From assembly GCF_900112575.1 (NCBI RefSeq), contig NZ_FOMH01000002.1, forward strand, positions 496,001 through 560,000: a DNA stretch of 64,000 nt. Direction: 5' to 3'. This document shows, piece by piece, positions 15,795 through 25,653 of the stretch. This DNA comes from Flavobacterium phragmitis (lineage in GTDB: Bacteria; Bacteroidota; Bacteroidia; Flavobacteriales; Flavobacteriaceae). The position numbers and the translations under genes were made by a program. Numbering within the stretch: the stretch's first letter is position 1; the number at the start of each line of letters is the position of its first letter. The notes under the pieces were generated by a model. It was not told the origin of the DNA. It ran no database searches and was given only the letters and a program-made list of their open reading frames with translations.

Positions 15795-16856
15795 GTGAAA
15801 TCAAAATACATACTTTCCCTATTTCTTTTATTTCAAATTATCTTTTTAAGAATCCTAAGATATTTTCCGGATTATGTCGAAGGATTCTACAGCAATAATC
15901 TCTTTTTTAGAATTTCGCACTTTTCGAGAATAGCTTTAGGAAAAATTCCTTTTTCTCTTGGCGATTGTATTTATGCCATTTTAATTTTATCTATAATTGG
16001 ATGGTTTTGGAAAATCAGAAAAACATGGAGAACAGATTGGAAAGACAATCTTTTGACAATCTTAGGAAAAATTTCTGTTTTTTACTTTTTCTTCCATTTC
16101 CTTTGGGCTTTCAACTATTATCGCAAACCTCTCTTTGAAAAGATGGAAATTAAAAGAGAGTATTCAGATGCTGATCTTTATGTTTTTACAAAAAGGTTAA
16201 TAGTAAAAACAAATGAAATTCAACTTGCCATTACAAAGAATAAGAGTGAAAAAATTGTGTTTCCATATACTCAAAAAGAATCTTTTGATATGATTTTGAA
16301 CGGTTATAATAATTTGGCAAACGAATATCCATATTTCAAATATGAAACTTTAAGCGTAAAAAAATCTTTATTCAGCGTTCCTTTAACTTATATGGGGTTT
16401 GGTGGTTATTTAAATCCGTTTACGAATGAAGCACAGATAAACTATTTACTTCCAATGTATAATTTCCCAGTCACCACTTCGCATGAAATGGCGCATCAAA
16501 TTGGTTATGCCAGTGAAAATGAATGTAACTTTATTGGTGTTTTGGCTTCAGTTAAAAATGATAATTTATATTACCAATATTCTGGATACAGTTTTGTGTT
16601 GCGTTATTGTTTAGGAATCTGGAAATACAAAAATGAGAAGGTTTTTAATCAACTAAAGAAAACAGTTCATCCCGGAATTTTGAAAAACTACAAAGAAAGT
16701 GAAGATTTCTGGAAAAAATACGACACTTTTATAGATGAAGGCTTTCATTTTCTCTATGATAATTTCTTAAAATCAAACAATCAGAAAGATGGAATGGAAA
16801 GCTACAGTAAGTTTTTAGATCTAATGATTAATTATTACAAGGACAGAAAACTTTAA
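15795..16856 (+). CDS. DUF3810 membrane protein with zincin-like motif
   Basis: The start is a GTG. Three hydrophobic segments fill about the first 115 residues. A soluble part follows with a metalloprotease-like motif, TSHEMAHQIGYASENECNF, where HEMAH matches HExxH and a downstream glutamate could be a third zinc ligand. DUF3810 is widespread in Bacteroidota and has no assigned role. The motif makes a membrane-linked metallopeptidase plausible but unproven. It is flanked upstream by the toxin-antitoxin pair in the opposite direction and downstream by a long terminator. Confidence 0.85.
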   Translation: MKSKYILSLFLLFQIIFLRILRYFPDYVEGFYSNNLFFRISHFSRIALGKIPFSLGDCIYAILILSIIGWFWKIRKTWRTDWKDNLLTILGKISVFYFFFHFLWAFNYYRKPLFEKMEIKREYSDADLYVFTKRLIVKTNEIQLAITKNKSEKIVFPYTQKESFDMILNGYNNLANEYPYFKYETLSVKKSLFSVPLTYMGFGGYLNPFTNEAQINYLLPMYNFPVTTSHEMAHQIGYASENECNFIGVLASVKNDNLYYQYSGYSFVLRYCLGIWKYKNEKVFNQLKKTVHPGILKNYKESEDFWKKYDTFIDEGFHFLYDNFLKSNNQKDGMESYSKFLDLMINYYKDRKL

Positions 16857-16861
16857 CGTTT

Positions 16862-16904
16862 AAATACCTAACAGGTTTTGAAAACCTGTTAGGTATTTTT
16901 TTTT
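16862..16904. terminator. Bidirectional terminator, 18-bp perfect stem
   Basis: The two arms (AAATACCTAACAGGTTTT and its complement) are separated by one base and followed by a run of T. It sits between convergent genes ending at 16856 and 16906. The core AGGTTTT-n-AAAACCT recurs in the terminator at 27844-27876. Confidence 0.85.
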
Positions 16905-16905
16905 A

Positions 16906-19900
16906 TCAAGGTAAAACCTCAATTTCTAAACCAGAATTCCAATTTCTGTGCTCATTTTCATAATATAAATAAGCTGAAGAAGCAATACCTTTATAGTTGC
17001 CAGGAACAACGGCTTTAAAATCTATATTTACTTTTCTTATTTCTTTGGCGTTTAATTTTCTAAAATAAAACACTAATTCACTTCCGAAAATTTCATAATA
17101 ATCAACTATATTTTTATCGATCAATTCTTTTAACTGCCAAGGTTCTGGTGTTAATCCGCCAGGGATTCCAATTCTTGCAATAGGGTTCGAAACTTCTGAA
17201 AAACTGGTATTTTGCACCTCAACTTCAACTCTCGCCGTTTCGCTAGTTTTTATTTCAGTTTTTAGAGTTTTACTTTTTAAAACTAATTTACAGTCTTTTG
17301 AATTATTAGGTTTATAGCTTTGATATTGAACATACAGCAAATAAGGTATTGGACTTTGCTCTGGAATTTGAATTGAAAAACTATTATTTCCAGAGTTGAC
17401 CTTTAAATCTTTTAAAATTACATTTCCGTTCTTGTCTTTTGAGCTAAGCGCTACCAATTCGTTATTGAGACTCATTACTAGATCCTCAGAAAGTACAGAA
17501 GTAACTCCCATACTAATTTTAGCATATTCAGTAATACATTTTAAAGCCAATGCTGTTGCCTGTGTCGATCCAAATCCATACACTGTTTTTGCTGACTGAA
17601 TGTAATCTAAAACATCAGAAACCTCTTTGGTCAGCTGTTTTTCTTTAAGCAAAGCCAGACCATAAAGCGATACAATTTCCATATTCATCGATTTGCCATA
17701 ACTATGAATAACAGATTGTTGTGCTTTCAAATTTTCGAATCCATTTTTTTTGATCTCGTTTTTTATCAAAACCATTAACTCCTTGTATTGATTTATTTTA
17801 TTCAGATTATACGAAGCCAAAGCCATCAAATTCATTCGGTACAAATCATTGCTTTTCAATGCTTCTTTTAATGCTGCGTCATATTGCTGTTCTATATTCC
17901 CATTTCCTATCTCAGACAAAACATATACGATATAAGCATTATTAACCTCATATCTTATTCCTGAAAAACCATATCTGCCTGGATTTTGTTTAAAACCGCC
18001 TTTGTCGTCTTTTCTCGAGTCAATCCATTTCATTGATCTTTCAATTAATTTCTGGTCAACATTAATGAATTCTTTCATTTCATTAAACTGCAGTAAACCA
18101 TAAACTGTTAATGCTTCATTGCCAGGATTTCCTCCATACCACTCAAATCCACCGTCTTTAGATTCGTAGTTTTTCAACTTCTGATAACCGTTTTCTAAAT
18201 ACTGCATGGCTCTTTTCTTGAATTCTGGAGAAATACTTTTAAATTTCATCAGCTGCATGGCCATGATGTTCGGATAATTGCTGGACGAAACCTGCTCAAA
18301 ACAGCCGTAAGGTTCTCTCATCATGCTTTCTAAACCGTCAAAAATGGATGAAAACGGATTGTAAAACAATTTAAATCCAGTTTCTATAGAACCTGGAATT
18401 GGATCGCTGATAAAAAAATCTTTTTTTTGAGAATTCATTCCAGAAACATCCACATTAGCTGGAAATCCTTTAGTATAAACATCAATTTCTTTTCTAATCT
18501 GGGTCTTATAATTGTCTCCTATTAAATTAATTTCTAACGGAAGTTTTTTTCCTGTTTCGCTTGCAGTAAATGAAACATAAATTGTTTTAGATTCATTGGG
18601 TTTTAAAAATAGGTTTTCTTCTGAGAAATTGATTTTTCGTTTATTAAATGAAACCCCGCATTGTAAATTCAAACCTAAATTAGTGTTGTTTTTCAACCAA
18701 ATCGGAAGCATAATAACATCTTCATTCGAAGCATAAATGGGAACTTTAACATCACTTTGGATCAACTCTTTTACAGCAAAAGCAGTTTCCGATTTTCCTA
18801 AATCTCCTTTATATGAAGTCCCTTCTGCCAGAATTTTAAATGACGTATTATCATCAGAAGTGTAGAATTCAAAAACAGCTTCCCCTTTATTATTGGTTTG
18901 AACAACAGAGTTCCAATAAATACAGCTTCTAAAATCTGTTTTTTTCTCTGTAATTGTAGTTCCATACTTTGGTACATAAAAACCTTCTGCTTCATTAATA
19001 TTTTTTACTTCCGATCTGTTTATATTCTGAAAAGTATAATGATGGCGTTTTCCAACAATTATCTTGCTTCTGTATATTTTATTTTTTGTTGTAACCAGAA
19101 TGACTCCATAAGCACCATTAGATCCGTACAAAGCCGTTGCCGACGCATCTTTCAAAACAGTAACAGATTGAATGGAAGCTGCGGGAAAGCTTCCAAAAAT
19201 CGATGAATTCTCGTTGTTAACATACGGAACTCCATCAATGACAATTAAAGGCTGGCCTCCTGATCTGCTACCATAAACAGAACTCAATCCTCTTATCAAT
19301 ACTTTATCTGCAGAACCGGTCTGTCCTGTAGAAGAAGTTATCTGCAATCCGGTCACTCTGCCATTTAGCGCTGTACTATATATTTCTTGCGCACTAATGG
19401 TCATAACGGAACCCGTAATATCTTTTTTCTTCTGCATTCCGTATCCCACTACTACAACTTCATTTAAAGATTGGTTATCAGAATCTAAAGAAACAGAATT
19501 ACCTGTAACATTTACTTCTTTTTTAAAAGATTCGGCAGTTTCTTTATAATCGTAATTAATGTCTGAAGTCACATTATTAGAAAGTGTATCCTTCATTTTT
19601 AGGAATTCCTGCGCATTGGAAATGGAATTTTTCATTACATACCTGCGATTCTTTTTACCATCGACTATTAAATAGGCCAAATCTGTAAAATGTACTTTGC
19701 TGAATTGAAAATAACCACTAGAATTACTTTTTGTTTCAAATGCTTTTCCTTTGTCCGTAAATAAAAAAACTTTTAAAGTTGCAGGTTTTCCTTTATCATT
19801 TAAAATAAAACCTTCGATACTATTATTTTTTTCAGGTTCTATTTTATTGGTTTCAAGTAACAGTTTCTGAAGGTTCTTTTGATTGAATTTTCTCCATCCA

Positions 19901-21444
19901 TGTGTGTTCAAAAGCAGGTCAATAGCTTCTTCGCGTTCTTCGTTTTTTTTATTTTCATCAAAATAAAACCTTGGTTCATGAATTTTTCCCTTCAGCTCAA
20001 AACCTAAAAGCATCCATGATAAAATATTGTCCTGTTTATCGTCTATATAAGTCAAAAGCTTTGAATCTACTACAGAAACAGAAAGATTGGATGCAATTGG
20101 CAAATTATTTTTATCTTTTGTTATAACTGAAACTTTTACCTTCTCTCTTGGCAGATAGGTATCTTTATCTGTCTTTATTTCTATCTTCAATCCGTCCTGA
20201 TAATTAAGAAAAACGAGTCTTTCTGCCACAATCTGATCTTCCACCATTAGCGAAAAAGACTGAATTCCAACTGGAAAATCTTTTGTTTCTACAGTAATAG
20301 AATTCCAACCCAGTTTTAAACTTACATCTATCGTTTTATAAATCTTAGCTGTATTTCTAACCAACATTTTAGATTGCATGGCTACAGGTGCATAAATATT
20401 TACCACAACATTCTGAGGATTCTTCTGTGTATTAACTACAAAAAGATTTTTTTCTGCTTTGGGAAGCGCTATTTTCTCTGCTGACTGAAAAGGAGAAGTT
20501 ACAACGGCATAATACTGTTTGTTTTCCATGCTTTTTAAAATCAAATTTCCCATTCCGTCATGAATGCTCTTAAATTCACTGATTTTTGTTCCTTTTTCAT
20601 CTTCTATAAAACCTGCAACATCCATTGGAAGTCCAAATTCATTTTTAGCAATAAAAAATAAAGATGATGATTCATTTGCCACTAGATTACCACTTTCTGG
20701 TAAAAACTGCAGATCAATAAAATTCAAATTAATAGGAATCGAACGTGTTACAGATTCTTTGAAATTATCGTAATCCAGCATTACATTTAAAATTCCGTCA
20801 TTTGATGTCAAATCAGCTGGAAGCTTAAAACGTACTACAGCTTTGCCTAAATCATCTGTCTTTCCTTTAAATGAATCTATCTTCTTTCCCGATATGAAAA
20901 TGTCATAAGTAAAATCATAGTTTTTTATCGGCTGGTTTTCCAGATTTTTCAAATCAAAATCGGCCTCGCAAACTTCCCCTCTTCCATAGGCTTTTTTCTT
21001 AAAATCAAGTGTCATTAAAATTCTTGGAGCAACTACTTTTTGCACAAAAAATGTTTTCTCGAATATATTTTCAAGCGTTTGGTTTTGTATCCTGGTATAA
21101 GCTCTAATTTTATACATTCCAGAAACGGCTGTTTCGGGAATTTTATAGGAACCCGCTGCACTTCCATTTTCAATTACATAACATTGAGAGACTATTTTTT
21201 TATTACTGCCATCCAATAAATCAACATAAAGATATTCACTTAAACCTGAAGGACTATTATCTGCTTCGGTAATAAAACCTGTAAAATAAACCGTTTCATT
21301 AGGCGTATAAAGTACATTGTTCAATTGAAGATAAACTTTCTCGGTAACCGATTTTTTGTAAGCAGTATTCCAGTCTTTTTCTGTTTTCTGCGCCCAAGTT
21401 GTTTGAAACAGAACAAACAATACTATATATTTAATATTTTTCAT
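16906..21444 (-). CDS. Alpha-2-macroglobulin family protein with an embedded TonB-receptor plug domain
   Basis: Bacterial alpha-2-macroglobulins trap proteases through a reactive thioester. This 1512-residue protein has a cleavable signal peptide (to about residue 18) and MG domains with the MG2 opening EKVYLQLNNVLYTPNETVYF. A carboxypeptidase-like domain covers about 545-610. A complete TonB-receptor plug then spans about 655-790, with NEVVVVGYGMQKKKDITGS, VLIRGL, QPLIVIDGVPYV, VTVLKDASATALYGSNGAYG and VILVTTK. After the plug comes the A2M domain (FRSCIYWNSVVQTNNKGE), the thioester motif GCFEQ with Cys1048, and the alpha/alpha-toroid and receptor-like domains. It begins four bases after the stop of a TonB receptor that has no plug of its own. 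There is no lipobox. A role in trans-plugging is inference. Confidence 0.88.
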   Translation of the reverse strand: MKNIKYIVLFVLFQTTWAQKTEKDWNTAYKKSVTEKVYLQLNNVLYTPNETVYFTGFITEADNSPSGLSEYLYVDLLDGSNKKIVSQCYVIENGSAAGSYKIPETAVSGMYKIRAYTRIQNQTLENIFEKTFFVQKVVAPRILMTLDFKKKAYGRGEVCEADFDLKNLENQPIKNYDFTYDIFISGKKIDSFKGKTDDLGKAVVRFKLPADLTSNDGILNVMLDYDNFKESVTRSIPINLNFIDLQFLPESGNLVANESSSLFFIAKNEFGLPMDVAGFIEDEKGTKISEFKSIHDGMGNLILKSMENKQYYAVVTSPFQSAEKIALPKAEKNLFVVNTQKNPQNVVVNIYAPVAMQSKMLVRNTAKIYKTIDVSLKLGWNSITVETKDFPVGIQSFSLMVEDQIVAERLVFLNYQDGLKIEIKTDKDTYLPREKVKVSVITKDKNNLPIASNLSVSVVDSKLLTYIDDKQDNILSWMLLGFELKGKIHEPRFYFDENKKNEEREEAIDLLLNTHGWRKFNQKNLQKLLLETNKIEPEKNNSIEGFILNDKGKPATLKVFLFTDKGKAFETKSNSSGYFQFSKVHFTDLAYLIVDGKKNRRYVMKNSISNAQEFLKMKDTLSNNVTSDINYDYKETAESFKKEVNVTGNSVSLDSDNQSLNEVVVVGYGMQKKKDITGSVMTISAQEIYSTALNGRVTGLQITSSTGQTGSADKVLIRGLSSVYGSRSGGQPLIVIDGVPYVNNENSSIFGSFPAASIQSVTVLKDASATALYGSNGAYGVILVTTKNKIYRSKIIVGKRHHYTFQNINRSEVKNINEAEGFYVPKYGTTITEKKTDFRSCIYWNSVVQTNNKGEAVFEFYTSDDNTSFKILAEGTSYKGDLGKSETAFAVKELIQSDVKVPIYASNEDVIMLPIWLKNNTNLGLNLQCGVSFNKRKINFSEENLFLKPNESKTIYVSFTASETGKKLPLEINLIGDNYKTQIRKEIDVYTKGFPANVDVSGMNSQKKDFFISDPIPGSIETGFKLFYNPFSSIFDGLESMMREPYGCFEQVSSSNYPNIMAMQLMKFKSISPEFKKRAMQYLENGYQKLKNYESKDGGFEWYGGNPGNEALTVYGLLQFNEMKEFINVDQKLIERSMKWIDSRKDDKGGFKQNPGRYGFSGIRYEVNNAYIVYVLSEIGNGNIEQQYDAALKEALKSNDLYRMNLMALASYNLNKINQYKELMVLIKNEIKKNGFENLKAQQSVIHSYGKSMNMEIVSLYGLALLKEKQLTKEVSDVLDYIQSAKTVYGFGSTQATALALKCITEYAKISMGVTSVLSEDLVMSLNNELVALSSKDKNGNVILKDLKVNSGNNSFSIQIPEQSPIPYLLYVQYQSYKPNNSKDCKLVLKSKTLKTEIKTSETARVEVEVQNTSFSEVSNPIARIGIPGGLTPEPWQLKELIDKNIVDYYEIFGSELVFYFRKLNAKEIRKVNIDFKAVVPGNYKGIASSAYLYYENEHRNWNSGLEIEVLP

Positions 21445-21448
21445 TTAC

Positions 21449-24214
21449 TTAAAATTTAATAGTTAAAGAAGTTCCAAAACTTCTCATCATAGGCGAATTG
21501 AAATAATCTAAACCATTGGTTTCAATAGAGCTAAACATTGAATTATTACCAAATGCCGATTTGCTTTTGGCTATTACAAAGGCATTATTAACAAAGAGCG
21601 AAATCTTAAAACTGCATATATCGTTATAATCTCTGAAATCTTTTGAATAGGACAAACTAATGGTACTAAGTCTTAAATAGGTGGCGTCTTCGATAGCATC
21701 TTCTGCAACACCATCAATACCATATCGTGCCCAGCGGTTTTGTTCAACTGGAAGATTTACATCATAAAATGAAACAGCTTTTGCGTTTACAGCACCTGCA
21801 GCAGTTACTCCGTCAAAAATATAATTAGCAACATATCGCTGTTCGCCAGTCAAATCAGACTTTCCGTAATAATTTAAAGTCTGCTGTGTACCGTTCCAGA
21901 TTTTTCCGCCTTGACTCCAATCAAAAACAAAATCAAATGTGAATCTTTTATATCTTACAGTATTCGAAAAACCGACTACAAAATCAGGATTTGGATCTCC
22001 CAAAATTTGTGGCTCTGGATTTTTGATAGGAAAGCCATCTGCATCAATTATCATATTCTGATTCGCATCTCTTAAATAGCTGCTTCCGACAATAACTCCC
22101 AGCGGTTGACCTACTATGTAGTTTTTATTGACATCTGCAAAACCAGCAAACGGAATTCTTGTCTGGCTGTTTTCTAAAGCTGTGACTTTATTTCGGTAAT
22201 AAGTGAAATTTAAATTAAAACCGTATGTAAACGACTTTCCTGAATAAATGTTTCGATCGACGCCAAATTCAATTCCGCTTTGTTTATAATTTACTTCTGG
22301 CGACCATTCTGCTGTATTTGAAAACAAAACAGGTACATATAAATTTTCTATCTTTTTATGGTAATAATTAAAACTAAGGTTCCATCTGTAATTTAATCTG
22401 AAATTCAAATCAATAGAACTCATGTCTTCTGTTGTCGCTACTGCATTTTTTTGGGTAATCAATTCGTGATTATTTTGAAGCTGTTTGAATTCATTTACTT
22501 GATAAAACAAAGAATTAAAATTTAAGTTATTATTCTGCAATAAAGGTTCATTTTCTGTATGACCATGTCCTATTTTTATTGACAACTTATCATTAAAAAG
22601 CCTATTTAATTCAGCCGATACAAAGTAGCCTGGAAGGAAATTACTTTTAACTGTTGAAGAATAATTCAAATTTGAACTTGCTTTTAAAACAAGTTCATCA
22701 TAATAAGAAAATATATCCCTAAAAATATAGGAACCGTTTATATTGGTTAAAACTTCAAATCTTTGCTGTGAAATGTCCATTATACTTTGGATATCACTTT
22801 GATAAGGAAAATTATTAATAGTAGAATATCCGCTGAAATAATGTCTTGCCAACGCTCTTTTCTGGAATCTAAAATCTACTTTCGATTCAATAAAGGCTCG
22901 ATAACTAAAAGTATATTTGTATATATCAGAAACTGAAGCGCTCTTAAAATCTTCGGTTCTTTTATTGAAATTTGGTTCTGTTATTCCAGCAGCATAAAAA
23001 CTTTGGCCATTTGTATTTTTGATTTCTGATGACTGAAAAACAGTATTAAAAGTATTCGAAATTTTATTCTTAGAATAAACATGATTAAAATTAAAAGAAT
23101 AGGTTTTACTTTTATTAGTATCTAAATTATTGTGGATTAAGAAGTACGGATTATTTTCTGTTGCTGCATAACTTCTTTGCTGTCCATTTTCTAAAGCTGA
23201 TGCCCATTTATTGTCAAAATGAACTGGCGTAACGGAATTAGCAAAAAAGACTTTGTTCATTCCAAAATTGGCATTTGAAAAATTGTTTTCAAAATTATTA
23301 AACGATAGAGAACCTTCAATTTTACTGTTTTCTGAAGTATTTCTAAAATATTTTAACGATGTGCTAATCTCATTATTTCGCGTATCTGGAACAACAATAT
23401 TTCCTGTTTTGTAAGCAAAATTTACTTTTAAATAATTCCCTTTTGGACTTTCAATCTGAGCATTAAAAACGGTTTTGCTTTCTTCTCCATCTTGATAAAA
23501 ATTATTTGGATTATATCGAGTAAGTGGAGCAGCTGTAGCAGAAAATCTGTTTACTATATCTCCCTGAGGATAATATTGAGAGCTATTTTGAGAATATTGT
23601 AAAGTGTTGACATTTGGTCCCCAACTGAAGATTTCATTCGTTTCAGGCGACTGATAAGTTAATTCTCCGTTAAGACTTCTTCCTTGAGCAAAAAACTGCT
23701 GATACCGAGGAAGTCGGAATGGAGTTGAAACAATATACTCTTGATTTATCTCAAAAGCTGCTTTATGGAGCTGGTATTTATTTTTAGTTTTATAGAAACC
23801 ATCCGGCTGTCTAATTATTTTTACAATTTCCTGACGCTCTAAGTTTGGCAATAGATTTAAGTCAAAATATCCCGAAGATTTTGATTTCTTTACAGAATCT
23901 GAAGGCTTCTTTAACTTTTCAAGATAATCAGAACTGATTATCTGCACCACTCTTCCGTCATTTTTTGTTAGATTAGAATTACCTACTCTGATAATTTTGT
24001 TTTTCATTCCCACCATAGAAATCTGCAGTTGCTCACCACTGGTGGCTTCTATAACGTAATTTCCGTCAAAATCAGATTGAGTACATCTGGATGTACCAAG
24101 AACACAAATCGTCGCCCCCGGAATTGGCATACCATTCTCGTTGATATTCCCTCTGTAAATTGTTTGCGAAAAACTGGCTGTGGTTATAAGAAGTAAGAGT
24201 AATAGTTTTTTCAT
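21449..24214 (-). CDS. TonB-dependent receptor-like outer-membrane barrel lacking a plug domain
   Basis: The start is the ATG giving MKKLLLLLLITTASFSQ; earlier codons precede the signal peptide. Residues about 18-85 are a CarboxypepD_reg-like domain (GMPIPGATICVLGTS, QSDFDGNYVI). The next 100 residues do not show the plug signatures (VDGVP, IESIEVLKG, ALYGSRGANGVI). The sequence passes directly to barrel-type sequence (RLPRYQQFFAQGRSLNGE, IFSWGPNVNTL). The C-terminal half is SusC-like (GQPLGVIVGSSYLRDANQ, PDFVVGFSNTVRYKRFTFDF) and ends in an outer-membrane terminal strand, SFGTSLTIKF. At 921 residues it is about 100 shorter than ordinary SusC proteins. It is the first gene of a tight pair with the plug-bearing macroglobulin. 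Confidence 0.87.
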   Translation of the reverse strand: MKKLLLLLLITTASFSQTIYRGNINENGMPIPGATICVLGTSRCTQSDFDGNYVIEATSGEQLQISMVGMKNKIIRVGNSNLTKNDGRVVQIISSDYLEKLKKPSDSVKKSKSSGYFDLNLLPNLERQEIVKIIRQPDGFYKTKNKYQLHKAAFEINQEYIVSTPFRLPRYQQFFAQGRSLNGELTYQSPETNEIFSWGPNVNTLQYSQNSSQYYPQGDIVNRFSATAAPLTRYNPNNFYQDGEESKTVFNAQIESPKGNYLKVNFAYKTGNIVVPDTRNNEISTSLKYFRNTSENSKIEGSLSFNNFENNFSNANFGMNKVFFANSVTPVHFDNKWASALENGQQRSYAATENNPYFLIHNNLDTNKSKTYSFNFNHVYSKNKISNTFNTVFQSSEIKNTNGQSFYAAGITEPNFNKRTEDFKSASVSDIYKYTFSYRAFIESKVDFRFQKRALARHYFSGYSTINNFPYQSDIQSIMDISQQRFEVLTNINGSYIFRDIFSYYDELVLKASSNLNYSSTVKSNFLPGYFVSAELNRLFNDKLSIKIGHGHTENEPLLQNNNLNFNSLFYQVNEFKQLQNNHELITQKNAVATTEDMSSIDLNFRLNYRWNLSFNYYHKKIENLYVPVLFSNTAEWSPEVNYKQSGIEFGVDRNIYSGKSFTYGFNLNFTYYRNKVTALENSQTRIPFAGFADVNKNYIVGQPLGVIVGSSYLRDANQNMIIDADGFPIKNPEPQILGDPNPDFVVGFSNTVRYKRFTFDFVFDWSQGGKIWNGTQQTLNYYGKSDLTGEQRYVANYIFDGVTAAGAVNAKAVSFYDVNLPVEQNRWARYGIDGVAEDAIEDATYLRLSTISLSYSKDFRDYNDICSFKISLFVNNAFVIAKSKSAFGNNSMFSSIETNGLDYFNSPMMRSFGTSLTIKF

Positions 24215-24367
24215 TTCGGTTAGTTGTTTTTTATATAGAGAACCATTTTTTGCAAAAGGTTGGGAACAATTAAAAAAAAACAAGAATAATACTAATATTT
24301 TTATTTCGCATATTTTTTTTATTTTTAAAGCTGTAACAAAATTGGTTGCAGTACTACTAATACAAAT

Positions 24368-24862
24368 ATGAGCGAAAATCTAGAACAGTCATTTGTTGCG
24401 CAATTGCAGGCAAATCAGAATATAATCCACAAGATTTGTAGATTATATACTGATAATGAAGACGCTCATAAAGATTTATTCCAGGAAATCACTATTCAGC
24501 TTTGGAAAGCTTATCCAAAATTTAGAGGAGACAGCAAATTTTCTACTTGGACGTATCGTGTGGCTTTAAATACCGCGATTACGTTGTACCGCAAAACCAA
24601 AAGAACAATATCTACCGTAGATTATGAAAGTCACCAGCATTTTGTTCGAGATGTTGATTACAACTATGAAGAAGAAGAACAGATAAAATTGATGTATAAG
24701 GCTGTTTACCAGCTTAACGACATCGAAAAAGCATTAGTTTTTATGTATTTAGAAGACAAAGATTATCAAGAAATAGCCGAAACCTTAGGAATCAGCGAAG
24801 TGAATGCACGAGTGAAAATGAACAGAATTAAAGGGAAACTTAAAAAAATACTAAATCCTTAA
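24368..24862 (+). CDS. ECF-type RNA polymerase sigma-70 factor
   Basis: The 164-residue protein has sigma region 2 (AHKDLFQEITIQLWKAYPKF, FSTWTYRVALNTAITLYRK) and region 4 (LNDIEKALVFMYLEDKDYQEIAETLGISE), the two regions of ECF sigma factors. Promoter specificity cannot be read. It is divergent from the receptor and macroglobulin operon, with 153 bases between the start codons. The next gene starts eight bases downstream and encodes a small membrane protein that could act as its anti-sigma factor. No FecR-type protein is present. The receptor lacks the N-terminal STN signalling domain that usually couples TonB receptors to ECF factors. Confidence 0.9.
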   Translation: MSENLEQSFVAQLQANQNIIHKICRLYTDNEDAHKDLFQEITIQLWKAYPKFRGDSKFSTWTYRVALNTAITLYRKTKRTISTVDYESHQHFVRDVDYNYEEEEQIKLMYKAVYQLNDIEKALVFMYLEDKDYQEIAETLGISEVNARVKMNRIKGKLKKILNP

Positions 24863-24870
24863 AAATTATT

Positions 24871-25503
24871 ATGAAAGAACTGGATTTACTAAAAAAAGAC
24901 TGGCAAAAGAACTCGGGTTCTTTTCAACAAATTTCTGAAACTGAAATCTATAAAATGATTCACAGAAAATCATCTTCTATTGTAAAATGGATTTTGATTA
25001 TCAGTATTTTGGAAATTTCATTTTGGACTTTTTCAAATATATTTATCAATACAGATGATGTTCTAAGAAAAATGAACCATCCTGAAATTGTAACAGCTTT
25101 AGAGTTTCTAACCTACTTTAATTATGTTGTAGTTTTAATATTCGTTTATATCTTCTATAAAAATTACAGAACCATTTCGACCACAATAGCTACAAAATCT
25201 TTAATGAGCGCTATTCTAAAGACAAGAAAAACGGTTCAATATTATGTTTGGTACAATTTGGGAATGATTGTAATAACAGCCATTTTAAGCTTTTTTGTTG
25301 CCTTTGTTTACAATCCGGATATGGAGTTTCTTAGAGATAAATTAGCCATGAATGGAAGAGCTATGTTTGTTACAATAGGCATCTTGTTTTTAGTAATTTT
25401 AGGTTTCTTCGGATTGTTCTGGTGTTTCTACAGAATCATTTATGGAACACTTTTGAGAAGATTATATGCAAATTATAAAGAGCTGAAGAAGATAGATTTT
25501 TAA
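24871..25503 (+). CDS. Membrane protein co-transcribed with the ECF sigma factor (putative anti-sigma)
   Basis: I do not recognise a named family. The 210-residue protein has a cytoplasmic N-terminal stretch (MKELDLLKKDWQKNSGSF) of about 35 residues. Four hydrophobic segments follow at about 37-57, 80-100, 125-150 and 165-190, with a basic C-terminal tail. The short N-terminal region before the helices, together with co-transcription (eight-base gap) with the sigma factor, suggests an anti-sigma factor of the membrane type. No zinc-binding ZAS motif was seen, so this is by context only. Confidence 0.7.
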   Translation: MKELDLLKKDWQKNSGSFQQISETEIYKMIHRKSSSIVKWILIISILEISFWTFSNIFINTDDVLRKMNHPEIVTALEFLTYFNYVVVLIFVYIFYKNYRTISTTIATKSLMSAILKTRKTVQYYVWYNLGMIVITAILSFFVAFVYNPDMEFLRDKLAMNGRAMFVTIGILFLVILGFFGLFWCFYRIIYGTLLRRLYANYKELKKIDF

Positions 25504-25505
25504 GA

Positions 25506-25536
25506 TTCTGAGGTTCTAAGTTGCTAAGATTCTAAG
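25506..25536. repeat. Octamer-periodic repeat, copy A
   Basis: TTCTGAG is followed by three 8-bp units ending in CTAAG (GTTCTAAG, TTGCTAAG, ATTCTAAG) and a run of eight T. The same construction recurs at 27783-27836, inverted at 27898-27928, and in shorter form at 6665-6679 and 40996-41010. It begins just after a stop codon. Confidence 0.75.
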
Positions 25537-25653
25537 TTTTTTTTAGCTTGATTATAGCTTCTTGCAAACGAAGCTTCGACTCCTCTCAGCCTGACAATTT
25601 TGAAACAAATCTTAAAATCTATCCCGAGGCTTCTGGACTGAAATCTAAAATTC

